This document shows positions 1 through 11,214 of a stretch of DNA of 64,000 nt, piece after piece. Under the pieces are notes generated by a model. It saw nothing but the letters and a program-made list of their open reading frames with translations. It was not told the DNA's origin and did not search any database. Both the position numbers and the translations under genes were made by a program. Every line of letters begins with the position of its first letter. Position 1 is the first letter of the stretch. Origin of the DNA: Phytophthora sp. 'mugwort' (lineage: Eukaryota; Oomycota; Peronosporomycetes; Peronosporales; Peronosporaceae); the NCBI GenBank assembly GCA_033558025.1, contig JAUCEF010000011.1:3658001-3722000 (forward strand), written 5' to 3'.

Positions 1-850
1 TTTCGTTTCCAAGCGAAAGTGACGACGGCAGTAATAGTGGAGTTATGGACCAGCCAGATGAAGTCGGTCACTCGGATCGTGATGGCGTTATTGTACAGCA
101 TGGTTGTTTGTGGGAATTTGGTGAGTCCGTTCTACTCAATTCTGCTTAGCACGTTCCATCCCGCTCAACAACTTTTTTATGGCCTCTCCATCTGTAACTT
201 GACGAGTGTCCAGTCATGCAGTACTTCTATCTCATATACCCCATGGGCACTGTTCAAGGCACACTACACAGTACCACCTAATTCTTGATGGTAAATTCTC
301 ATCGAGATATTGATGAGGGCGACCTTTTTAGATGGCATGAAATTACGATTGGCAATGGCATTCGAACCGAAGCGTGGGACCACGCCAACCTATTGGGAGT
401 CCGAGCCCAGAGAAGGTTGCATTGGGACCCCTGCTAACTTTGGGACGCCGATTTCACATGAGCAGGCACCGCTTAATGTCAACGCTTTCATTTACAGACG
501 ATTGCGCGATCGACGACCCATGGACGTCAATAAGGCCAGTTAAATCATGTTTCAACGAGCAGAGAATCAAATGCGTGTCGCCTGGCAATTTTCTCTGTGT
601 CGACGAGTGAATGAGTGCATGGCAAGGGAGAGGGGGCAAATATACGCATGATAGCCTGCCACACAAAACAAAAAAATCAAGGAAACCTGAAGGACTTGGT
701 ACTGAACTGAAATCTTGCGGATGGAGAAAGCGACGTCCTCTTGGCGCTCGAGATTGTTGAAGGCCCCGTTAGGCGGCGTCAAAAGCCGTACAGCGCTCAG
801 TTCGGGGAAGGCACTTCTGTGATTTTACGTCTTACCGAGCGATACAAGGG
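1..850. other. no recognisable gene
   Basis: Only short overlapping open frames on both strands, none with a family signature. This may be the decayed 5' part of the hAT element that follows, but I see no terminal repeat that would show it. Confidence 0.4.
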
Positions 851-2223
851 CACTGGAAGGACGGTGGTAGTTCCGGGATCGTAATGTGCTCCAGCTCCGA
901 CTTGTCGAAGCGCAGCCTCTCCATCTATCGTTGGTGTGAGCTGGTGGTCATCGAGTCCCCCCCCCCTCTCAACTTCGTTGAGCGCAGACTTGCCCGTCCT
1001 CAACACGCTGCTGTCGTTCCATCTCCGTTGAAATGCTCATGGCGTATCTTATTCGTCTCAAGACTTCGTGGCAGCTACAATGTTGCCTGATACATCCGGG
1101 CTGGTGATTGACGGTTGGACAAGTAGGTCCCGTCACTACGTGGCTATTTTGCGGTGTTCGCCGACGGCTCACAGGCCACGCACGACCAGTGCTGACTCCA
1201 GCGACTATTACGACGACCTACACTGCAGTCGCCGGCGCTTTCTACTTCTGACATTTAGTCCGCGGACGATGCGGGGGACCTCAGTGCTCAGAGCGTGTTT
1301 GATCTCACTGCAGACACGCTCTCGCGCTATGATAAGCCATGGGATGCAGTTGCATTCATGGTCGGCGACAATGTTCCGTAAATCAGTACATTGGTCGGCG
1401 AGAGGGCGGCATCCCGCCGATTGGCTGCGCCAGTCATTAATTCCAGCTTGCTGTTCGCGAGTTCCTGAAAAAGGAAGAGGCAGTGATTAATCGCGTACAT
1501 ACGCTGATGCTTAATTTGCGGATTATCAAGTGTCGCGCAATCCTGCGACTTGTGACGCCGCTCGCACCCGCTCTAAGAAACGACACGAGGTGGTCGAGCG
1601 TCTGTGGAATGCTTCGACGCTACATGGAAATCTACGTGGTGATTGACCAGCTGGGCCACGACGTGCTAGTCAAGCACGACATTCAGCCGCTGTTGCTTAA
1701 ACGAGCTGAAACCGAGTCGGTCCGTACCATTTTGTCGACCTGGAACGGTTTGAAGCTGTGACGAAGACGCTTCAGCTCTCCACGCTGACTATCTCCACTG
1801 TGCGACAACTCTTCAGCCACGTCTTTAGGTCGTATCCTCAAATGGATACGCGCCTCCTACCAAATGCGGCTATAGTTAATTACTCGGTGTTGGAAACCAG
1901 CATTATAAAATTGCAGCACCAGGATGTGCTGTCTATCACGGAGCGGGCCGCCGTTGCTGCTTTCAAGCAGCCACAGGACGTACGAACGTCAACTACAACT
2001 ACGGAGCCGAAGCGTCGTTTGTCGTCGGCATTCAAGCGGCGCAAGACGCGTGTACTACATCGACGTCGGCTTCGTCCCTCCGACGTCGAACGAGTGTGAG
2101 CGCTTCTTCTCCACTGCAAAAATGGTATTTGCGAGACTGTTCACCGCATTCGAGAAGCGCCGCGCAGCAATAATTGTAATGAATTGCAAATTGTATTATC
2201 TTGAGTTGCTCTTCCTATATTAA
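850..2223 (+). pseudogene. hAT-family transposase, decayed
   Basis: Remnant of a hAT (hobo/Ac/Tam3) cut-and-paste transposase. Fragments in all three plus frames follow family order: a block near 1090-1150 reading as the 'DGWTSRSRHYVAI' region of the RNase-H fold, a 'GDN' block near 1365, a 'GCASH' block near 1425, the 'LRNDTRWSS' block near 1575-1600, and the C-terminal dimerisation block (PPTSNECERFFSTAK) near 2070-2125. Many stops and frameshifts separate the blocks, so no functional protein is made. The order and spacing identify hAT; I could not find terminal inverted repeats or an 8-bp target duplication. The MULE remnant starts immediately downstream. Confidence 0.8.
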
Positions 2224-2439
2224 TTTGAACTGCAATACTCTGGTTCCCTGCCCTGTGGACGCAATTTTCGTTTGCAGGTAGAGCAACCATCCACGTCATT
2301 CTCCAAGCGGCCATCACTACCAAAGCACTCAGCCCGCCCCACCTCCTCCTCACGAAGGCATGCCCAAGCCCCAGCCTGTGCATCGAGCTCAATGAGAGCG
2401 ATGACCTCATTCTCCTCGAGGGCATGAAGGAGTTCAAGG

Positions 2440-4215
2440 CATCCACGAGCCAAGCTATGTTCTGCACGCTGTGTGCTCGACCGATGCCGCATCTAATGCG
2501 GTACAAGCTGCTAAGCTGTCGCTGCTCGCAGTGCGAGAAGGTGCGTCGTATGTCATTTACCATTGGCGAGGCAAGATGCTGGTCTGCTTAGACCTAATGG
2601 TGGTCTCGCTGTTTAAGAGTGGCGAACGTGTCACCAGCGCAAGGCCCCTTTGCAGCCCCGCCTAACAGCGGCTCAGAAAGAGTTCGCTAGGCAGATGGCA
2701 CAGGCAGGCGTGAAGCCAGTTCGCATCCGCACTGCGATGCTGCAGCAATTCTCGCTACAGCCGGGCAATCTTCCAGCCCTGTCGCGAGTGCATAACTTTA
2801 TATGCTACTATCGCCGTATCAAGCTTGGTGGCTGCGATACCAGCGCAAGTATCGCTGCGGCGTTTCGCTCCCAGGTGTTCAGCGGAAGGGAGGACAAGCA
2901 TCAGCCGTTTGCGTTTGGCAGGGACGTCAACGAGAAGGGATAGCTCGTCGTGGGTGAAGGGTCCGACGAGAAACCTTTCCTGGGCGGCTTCTCGACGAAA
3001 GCGCTGGTCCGCCAAGCTGATCGAGATGTGTCCAGCTCCATTTTCACTTGGGTGAAGCCTACAAGACGAACCAAGTAGGTTACCCGGTCTTGGTGTGTGG
3101 CATCACAGATGCCGCGCGGAAATTCCACTTCCTCGCGCCCTTTATTACGTCGCAGCAGCATGAAGCGCACCATGCAAAGGCTTTTGCTGCGCTACGCTGG
3201 GTGTAGGTGGGCATGACACACGCTGTGGCGTACGTGATGGGAGATGCAGATGAGGCTCAGTACAATGCTATGGGGAGCGCGTTTGGGGGAAAAACTGTAA
3301 CTATCGTGTGCTGCTACCACCTTATTGCCAATGTTGTGGATCAAACAAGGGGTTGCCGAAAGCTCTAGGAGATGCAGTGCTTCAAGATGACTACAATATG
3401 CATTTTAGTCGAAGCGCAGAAGTGTTCTCAAGCCTGCTTGCTGGTGCTCAGCGTCAGTGGCAAGTCAACGCTGCTCTCCAGCCGTTCCACGCATACTTCA
3501 CGCGCGTATGGCTTAACGAGCGCTTCTGTAGCTGGAAGTGTTTCCAGATACCGACAGGTTTCGCGAACAACCCGGTTGAGCAGTTCAACCGGGTGTTGAA
3601 GCGTGGCTATACCGCTCACAGACTGCTAAAGGTAGGCGAGCTGATGGTTCAGCTTGCGGCTTGTTGCCGCCAACGTGCTATCGACGCGCCTGCCTTCACG
3701 ACGGATCCAGCGCATCGAAAGCGATAATGGCGCGCGTGAAGGCTCTTCAACTACAGCAGCGGCTGCTTAAGGTCACAGTCCCTTGCGTGAGCGTTGACGC
3801 TTTGCTCGAGGTCTCGACAGCGGACATCGCGCATGTGCTCTACAAGCCTCCTCCCCGGGTCTACAATGCAGTCAAAAACACCATGCATGAAGATATTCAG
3901 GTGTCAGCTCAAGTGGGAGGTAACACAGCACGGATGGAAAGCGAAAATCAATCCGAGATAGGCTGACCAGTTAACATGGCCAGCCAGACAAGTTCTTGCC
4001 GCTTTCACTACAAGTATGCGACGTGTGTACATGAACTGTTCGCCATGCAGATGCGTGCCAAGATCGACGATCGAGAGGAAGAAGCGCTGGTGAACAGTCG
4101 TTTGCGTAAATGGAAGCGCACCACGGTCGGCCCGGCGCCAACAGGAGCGGGAGGCCATTACTTGCAGGCCCAGCACTTAAGCGTGAGCAGTCCACTTGCA
4201 GTACTATAAGGAAGC
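2440..4215 (+). pseudogene. Mutator-like (MULE) transposase A, decayed
   Basis: MULE transposase relic. Blocks in order: an N-terminal Cys-rich segment near 2460-2570 (C-x2-C then RYKLLSC), the helical region at 2650-2850, the start of the DDE domain near 3050-3170 (YKTNQVGYPVLVCGITDA), the second acidic block near 3240 (VMGDADEAQYNAM), the long block 3308-3727 with WLNERF and NNPVEQFNRVLKRGYT, and a SWIM zinc finger at 3976-4060 (SCRFHYKYATCVHELFAMQ, a C-x-C...C-x-H pattern in which the first Cys is lost). The first catalytic Asp, normally in a DATYK-like motif, reads GEAYK. Stops and frameshifts occur throughout. A related but separately decayed copy lies at 28.8-30.8 kb. Confidence 0.85.
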
Positions 4216-4370
4216 AACAACAAGATAGAGTTGCATGTGACATAGTTAGGAGATATCTTCAACATGGAGAGCTAGCACTCAGCGATCCTAGAGAAGAATT
4301 GCCGCAATGCGCGCGACAAGACGCACCCCGTCACCACCATCACTGTACATGTACAATAAAGGCGGCAGGA

Positions 4371-4388
4371 CCCCCCCCCCCCCCCCCC
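4371..4388. repeat. poly-C run (18 C)
   Basis: An uninterrupted run of 18 cytosines just beyond the MULE remnant. One of several long G/C homopolymers in the window, all in repeat-rich parts. Confidence 0.95.
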
Positions 4389-4963
4389 ACCGCGCCTTCC
4401 GGCGCAGCTCACCCCGCACGATTACTTCCTTCTACAGCACAACAAGCAGCCTGCCGGTCGCCCTTTCGGGTTTTCATTCCATCAGTCTTGGTGTTCTGGG
4501 AGCGTATATGGTACGTCCGATCTGGTACGGTTCGCAGACCACTGAAGATCCTGACGGCGCTTCAATCGCGTACAGCATGCGCTACCTCCGCGAGTAGCCA
4601 TGCCGCCCGTAGCTCTGCGTGCTGTGCGCGTGCTTTCCGAGTGGCGCAAACTACGAGTGTGGGTCACACCATCTGTGTCGACCACGTGTCGACTGCTGAC
4701 AGTTGGTTTGTGTGGCATATCGTGACGGTTTGTCTGACGGTGATTGTTTGCATAAACCAGCACGGTAACCGTGTTACCCACACATCCGTGGTGGTTTTCA
4801 CGGATTGGACTGTGCTTCTCATATTTTCTCGTTTGTAAACCGTGTTGTAGGCTTTCGGTTGATGCAAAAACAGTAGAAAAAGGCGAAATATTGTCCTGAA
4901 AATCGACGCGCAAGTGCAAACGCACGAACTTTTGTGGGATCGAGTGGTAGCAACATCGAGCAA

Positions 4964-5060
4964 AGAGCAAAATAATCCATGAGCAACCAATGACAGATCT
5001 CATTTATGCCGACGGGTGACACCTAGAAGCACACCACTGCATCTGCTCCGATATTTATGG
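4964..5060 (+). repeat. left ~95-bp terminal inverted repeat
   Basis: Reverse complement of 8240-8333 with about 90% identity by eye, including a long exact core from GACAGATCTCATTTATGCCG through GGGTGACACCTA. The pair brackets 3.3 kb that holds the tRNA-like repeat and the Crypton recombinase. Similarity ends abruptly on both sides of the repeat. Confidence 0.85.
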
Positions 5061-5599
5061 TATGGCTGTCTGTTCATGTGTTGTGCGCTACATTCTACTA
5101 GACAACGACGGAGAAATCCGGCACCGCTGAATACCATCCTCCATACTAAAAATATAATCACTGGTCCGACAAAAACAATCCGACACCGGATTTGATTCGT
5201 CAAAGAGGGTCATGAAATCAAAAAACAATCGAACGTACACATGATATCCAGAAAAGGGTATACATTTCATTGGAATTGCCTACGGCTTGGCTAAAAAGCA
5301 ATTTGTGTTACTACTGTCAAAAGCCGGATTTGTGTGTCGGCCGGATTTCTGTCGAGTACACAGCCATACCATATCATCAAGACTCCGACCGTCGCCGCAT
5401 TTCCGACTAGCATCCGACCATATCGCAGAATTTTATATCGCACCAAGTTGTGGAGGCTTTCGTAAAATGACATACAGCCCGTAAAAAATCCCCTCGCAAT
5501 GACTGGCTCATTGATAAGTGGCAGACGTAATTACATCTTGCAAATGAGTGGCACACGTACAATTTTGACTGCGCCATTTTGCCTGCGACCTCAGTGATC

Positions 5600-5828
5600 G
5601 ATTGACCACCTGGCCTGGTGAATTGAGGGGTTGTGCCCATGGCACTTCTAAGAGGGTTGTCGCTTCCACAAAGAACTGTGGTCGTTAATTCCCCGTCGAT
5701 CCTCCAGCTGAGTATCCCCTGCGATGTTGTTGTCTAACCCCCCCCCCCCCCTGCAGTAGCTCAATGGAAGAGCTCCCGAAAGGGAAGGAGGTGGTTCGAT
5801 TCCACCCACCGGTAAATTTCTCTATACT
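5600..5828 (+). mobile_element. tRNA-derived short repeat, copy A
   Basis: A tRNA-like segment has a polymerase III A-box (TAGCTCAATGG, 5757-5767) and B-box (GGTTCGATTCC, 5793-5803). It is preceded by a run of 14 C (5738-5751) and by a block at 5604-5693 (…GTTGTCGCT…AAGAACTG…GTTAATTCCC) that recurs upstream of a second tRNA-like segment at 61381-61620. Two copies with the same composite order suggest a SINE-like family or a tRNA-containing non-autonomous element. The tRNA part lacks a convincing acceptor stem, so I do not call it a functional tRNA. It abuts the stop codon of the Crypton ORF. Confidence 0.6.
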
Positions 5829-7944
5829 CTATTGGCTGTGGCAGACCTCCAAGCGAGCGACATCTACGGAAGCACCGGCCACATGGATACGGATAATATG
5901 TCGTGTTATATTACAAAGCGGCCTGAGTGTGCCTTGGTGATGGAGTGGTGCAGGGTCTACAACTTTACCGATTGCAAGACGTTGGTGGTAGACGCTGATG
6001 AGGTCATTGACGCTTCCCTCGCGATGCAGATGACGAAGCTCCTTGAGCACAGCGTTAGATCCCGTTGACGGTACGTTTCGCACGCGGAGGTACGCCACGA
6101 CTTTGCTTGATGCTATCTCTCCAAGCTGGCGGACATTATCCTTGTAGCTCGGTGACAACTCGTCGAGCGCGCCTCCGTCTTCAATGAAGAGCTTCATGAA
6201 GGCCACGAGGTGCTTGGCGTCCGACTTCTTGTGCTTGTTAGTATTCAGCCATCCACGCGGAACTGCCGTGTACCACGCAAACCAGGTGTCGACCAAAGGT
6301 ATCGTCTTCGATCTACGTCGGCGCTTCACTGGTACGTTTTCATCTTCATCTCTTGGTCGCTTTGCCTGCTCACCGCGGTGCCATGATGTGTTCTCTCCAG
6401 TGTTGATGCTTGTAGCTTCTAGCAAGTTGACCCGAGCCTCGAGGCGACAGTTGACCGCGATTAACCTTTCTATCAATGCAGTCTGATGTTCGAACGCAAC
6501 TTTGGCCTTCATGTTTCCTTCCGTCAAGTCGTCCGCGGTGGTGTGAGCGGGATCTGCAGACCTCGTGAGTTGCAGTGATCAAGCAAGCAGGTTCGACGTG
6601 GTCACACCAGAGGCCTTGGCGCAGCGCTGGATCGTTGTCATCGCTGGCCCCTGCGCGTTAGTCTTCATCAGTGACGGGTAGTGGAGGATGATGGTTGCTG
6701 TCAGCATGTCTCTCACAGCAGCGCAAACGCTGAAGGCCTTGTTACCCAGCGCATGACTCACGTTGAAGAGCTTGTGGCTAACCTCCCTAATCTGCTCTTG
6801 TGTTGCCGAGTCGAAGACTTTCAGCGACGGAAGAACATAGGCTTGCTTTGGCGCCATTCCGCTCAGTACCTTCGCGACTTGATGGTCTTCTTTCGGAGTA
6901 TTGAAGACGTAGGCGAAGGCATTGTTCGTCATGGTCAAGTTCCAGGATCCGCGATCGAAGATCCACTGCCGTGTCAGCTCTGAGCACGCGTTAGCATGGT
7001 GGGCACCGCCGCGTCGAAACGAATGAGAGGTTAGCGGCTCTTCGACTCCAGCGGGTCCAGCGACACGATCGAGCAAGCGGTTGACAAGAGCGTGAATACC
7101 AATCGTCGGCGACGTGTTGACTGTGCAGCTTCTCGTCGACGCCTGAGAAGAACCCAGGGTGCCGGTTTCCTCAAGTAGGTCTAGCAACGAGATGGAGTCG
7201 GTCAGCTCAAACGGGAACGTTTTTCGACTGCACTGGTAAGTGGTTGAGGAGCGCTGCGCACGGCGACGCCTGGGTGATCAAAGCCAGCGCTAGCGCCAGC
7301 AGCAGACAAGTCGCGAAGTCAGCATCGGGGAAGAGCGACAGTGCCTGCTCGTCGGACGTCTTCATGCGGATGAAGCGGATGAAGAACACGCCGCCAGCAC
7401 CTATGGAGAGCTGCTGCTTCCGAACGAAGGTCAGGTCCGAAGCGCGGCCAAAGAGGTACCACAAGAGGCATAACAGAGCTACATCTTGGTAGTCTGACGC
7501 ACAGATAGCCGTTAAATACAGATACCTTGTCATCTTCTTGAGATCCTCCTTCATGCATGCAACCGCCTTTTTGACAAATCCACCACTTTCGCGCTTGATG
7601 CAGTGCTGCTCAAGCGTGCGCCCCATGCTCAGCAGCTGCCGTGCTACAGTGCCGCCTTGGACAGAATACTTGTCCAGGAGCCAGCACTTCACCTGACTGA
7701 AATATTGAGCGACGGAGTGGCGCGACAGGTGCTGCCCCCGTGCACCTGAGTGAAATGCCAGGTACACGCCAAACTTGTCCATTAGCGTCACTAGAATACC
7801 GCCTGCGCGACTTGGGTCCGCGACGACCAAAGCCCTAACATGATCTATGCTCGTGATCTCGGCGGAGAGGAAGCGCTCGAACGCCTTCATGGCCGTCGCT
7901 CGCGCGCGCTTGGTGTTGGCAGGCTTCAAGTCGTTCAGGCTCAT
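5829..7944 (-). pseudogene. Crypton-type tyrosine recombinase, nearly intact
   Basis: Crypton transposase/recombinase on the minus strand, starting at ATG 7944 (MSLNDLKPANTKR). The tyrosine-recombinase residues are present: box I Arg in YLFGRASDLTF (near 7446), the H-x-x-R motif in SHSFRRGG (near 7025-7014) and the presumed nucleophile Tyr in AFAYVFN (near 6911). The C-terminal extension typical of oomycete Cryptons follows (TWFAWYTAVPRGW, then KSDAKHLVAFMKLF), ending at 5829. Two lesions disable it: a single frameshift near 7209-7230, where QSK shifts to the frame reading FPFELTDS, and one in-frame TGA near 6580 (NLLA*SLQLT). Conservation of everything else suggests recent inactivation. It lies inside the inverted repeats at 4964-5060 and 8240-8333. 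Confidence 0.82.
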
Positions 7945-8239
7945 CGTTATTGGTCGGAGAGGCGGCAAATACGCGAGTGATATGTGGCACACCACACGTT
8001 TGTAGCACGATACACATATCTGGGCATCAGCTTCGACCAGATACGTCGGAATCGCTCTGCTTCCGACTGCAACCTCTATTCGCGTTCTTATTGGATGAAA
8101 CTGAAATTTTGTAAGCGATTTGACTCGCCAAGACTTGGAAGCTGGTTTTCATTGGATAAAATGAATGAGGGAATAATCGCATTGGCTAATATGCACTATA
8201 CTATGATCAAGTTTGGTCGGAGAGATAATGTTATTCGTC

Positions 8240-8333
8240 CATAACATCAGAGCAGATGCAGTGGTGTGCATATAGGTGTCACCCGTCGGCATAAATGAGA
8301 TCTGTCTTTGGTTGCTCATGGGTTATTTGCTCT
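8240..8333 (-). repeat. right ~95-bp terminal inverted repeat
   Basis: Partner of 4964-5060 in inverted orientation. Together they define a 3.37-kb unit enclosing the Crypton and tRNA-like repeat. Confidence 0.85.
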
Positions 8334-10950
8334 TGTACATGTAGTAGATGCAAACATCATCATATCACTATTGCGACTTGATTTCGTGGTTGATCATGTC
8401 CAAATCGACAAGTGAGTCGCACGCCTCGTGTCCACTATGGTAAACGTGTATTTCTCCGCTCGCTAGGACTAGTTTAAGCCGTATAGAAGGGTAATGCTGC
8501 TGCCGCCGATCGACAGTAGCAGATCGTTTCGGATATTGAGCAAGAAGGGTTGATCTAAGCCTTACTGATGGAGCTGAGGTAAATCGTCACAATAATTGCA
8601 TGTACATGTAATGTAGTCTACCGATTTGAACGACCGCGCCAGGGAAAAATGGAAAACATAAAAGGATGGTATGTGGCAGCACTGCAATTTAACACGCTTC
8701 GTCACAGTAAAACGAGGGTCGCAAAGAAGTATAGTACATAAGTCTATTAGCAGCAGGGAATGTTTCAAACCCCAAGAAAAAGGTTCTTGCTATAAAAACT
8801 AACATTTACGTAAAGGAGTCATGAGTGGTCTACCCGAGTAGAGGGCAATATGTATCACCACGGGCGTACAGCCGTGCCAACTGTGCGATTTTCGCAGTCA
8901 AAATTGGTGCATCCTACAACTGAGTCCGACCTTTTTACTAGTGAAAACGTGTCATGCATGTGCGTGTGTTTGCTGCAAGAAGAACCCACTCCGGAAAGGT
9001 TCCAAATGCTTGATGTACGAGCTCATCTGTGTTAAAGCAGTAAGAGAATCTTTTTTTACAAGCTCAGTCTGTCTACGAACCGTTCGAGACGTCTTCGATA
9101 ATTATAGATTTTACTCTGCTAGAGAACCAAGTGCGTGTGTGTACCTGTTTGCCCGAAAACCCATGGTGTCTGCCTACAAATGGCCTGAAGTCGATTTCGT
9201 GATATCTTGAGTGTTTCGCGTCCACAAAGCCTGAGTCCAACCCCAAGTTGCATTTGTACCATGATATCTTGCTTCGCTTAAAATTCAGTACACTGGCTGC
9301 TGATTTTTTAATGCTCGGGGCCGGCTTCGAAAGTACGGTGAGCTTTGTTCTTTTCTGCTTATCGTATAAATGGCATTACAATGCCATTTATTACGAGCGT
9401 TCAATTTCACGCTGTGATGAATATATGTGTATGCCGACAACTCGAAGGTGATCAGAGTCCTAACCAAATGGGTTAGCATATTAGGGGTAGCGGTACGCCT
9501 CAGCGATACTGAAAAATGTTAGTTCGAAATTGAAGTACGCAAGTACAGCAGCATCGCGCGCTGGTAGTACAAGTGGAGCCGCTATACTGTCGTGTTCGCT
9601 CAAATCGGCTGATATTGCTCCTGTGGAAAAAAATGTACTCTTGTCGCATGTCAGCAATGAAAGCAGCATATTCCTTTCGCGTTCCAAGCTTGACTTGGTA
9701 ATGCTTAAAATCTTGCCTTGTTATGCACCACATCATACTTTTGCGCTACACCTAAAAAAAACCTGCGGGCTACATGTATCCCGGTTTCCGCTACAAAAAT
9801 TCGGATGGTGGAGGTCTACAATATACGAATACAGAATCGTCCAAAACTGTATTATACAGCAGACTGCCGGAGAAAAGCGAGCGCGGCACATTTCAAACGG
9901 CAAAATGTGCCCTGGACCGGTTCCAAGTGTCGAAGTGCAACTTCGAAATTATCGGTTTATTGCGCTCGCTGGTCGTGATGGAATGAGTGGGCGGCGGGCC
10001 CTCAAGTGGCTTACTCGCTGCGCTGCATAACTTGCATTACATAACTCTTTTGTGCACACCAGCATAGTGTCGGTACTGTACAACCTTGCCAACAGGGAGC
10101 GGGGCTCTGCACACCGAAAGCGCAATCCAGGCGTTTACTAATTAATGTGTGCATCGTTATGTACTGTACACTGTACAATACATGTCTTTCGCAAAAAGAC
10201 GCCAACAGAACGCGATCATGCAAAGGCGGCCGCACCTCCGGAATTTTTATCCTCGCAGTCTGCTCGTGCACCAGCTGTGGCATGCAGGAAGAACAGCACA
10301 AAAACGAGAAATCCTCGCTCTTGTGTTGTTTTGCTGGCATCCTCTCGGCGGCAAAATGAACGCACGGCCTTCATGGCTCTCGCGCCATGCAGCAAGACAC
10401 AGCGAGCAGGCATCCCGACGGTGCAGCTTCAGACGCAGCTAAAAACGCCGCCAATTAACTAATCGACGGTTCCCGCTGTAGCAAAGGCTGGTCTCGACAC
10501 TATGGACACATCGAGACCTTTACGGCTCGCATCCTATCGACAGTTCGCAGTATGCATCTGCTGGCACAAGCGTCCATAATACATGTACCGATTACAGATT
10601 GCCTTCCACGCTGGTGGCGGACAACGTACGCAATGTGGGGCCGCCCGCCGTACGATCGCGCTTAATGACTCAAATTACTATCCAGCTGGGGCCGCCGCGT
10701 TTCTCGTGGAGCAAAAGGTTTTCCCCGCCCGTCGTTGGCCCACCCCTCCCTCTGTCCATTCTGTTGGTCCAGACCATCCACTCGGTGTTTGTAAGAATCT
10801 TACTAAGCACGGCCCGGCGTTGCATCTGTCATGGGAGGGATGACGCGCCGAAACCGTTCTGTCCTACACAAACAGTGCTTCCACCCTTCAGCCTGACCAC
10901 ACAATGCCGTCCCCGAATCATGCGATGTTGTGTCAGATCAGGGTCTGTCT
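8334..10950. other. intergenic, no gene recognised
   Basis: Open frames here are all under about 170 codons, overlap on both strands and carry no family motif. The stretch is the 5' flank of the aminolevulinate synthase gene and the boundary between the transposon-rich and genic parts. Confidence 0.5.
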
Positions 10951-11143
10951 AAACAGATATTCAATTTATACTTCGTTTATATACTTCGATACTAAACGCT
11001 AAGAACCTTCTTTCATATAACGATATTGATCAATAAACAATAATATTATATGTTTTACAGTTTTGTAGTTTTAACCAATCAAAACGGGCAAAGGCGTCCC
11101 GGTTGTCTAGTCCTCCCCTCGACCGCGCGTCTTCGCCTAGACT

Positions 11144-11160
11144 TTTGCCATTTTGGAACT
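11144..11160 (+). promoter_or_regulatory. candidate oomycete initiator before ALAS
   Basis: The segment TTGCCATTTTGG, about 60-70 bases before the start codon, resembles the oomycete core initiator (…YYNCAWTTT) with one or two mismatches. Position and composition fit a transcription start; this is inference from the consensus only. Confidence 0.35.
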
Positions 11161-11214
11161 GGTGACCACCAGCACAGCCCGCGTCTTCCACACCGTCCAT
11201 TGACCAGATTCCCA

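Noticed and set aside
4110..4838. 242-codon plus-strand open frame
   Set aside because: It overlaps the tail of MULE A, has a Pro run made only by the poly-C tract and shows no domain; chance frame.
10145..10462. Small gene upstream of ALAS
   Set aside because: Three overlapping plus frames and two minus frames of equal length; none has a recognisable feature.
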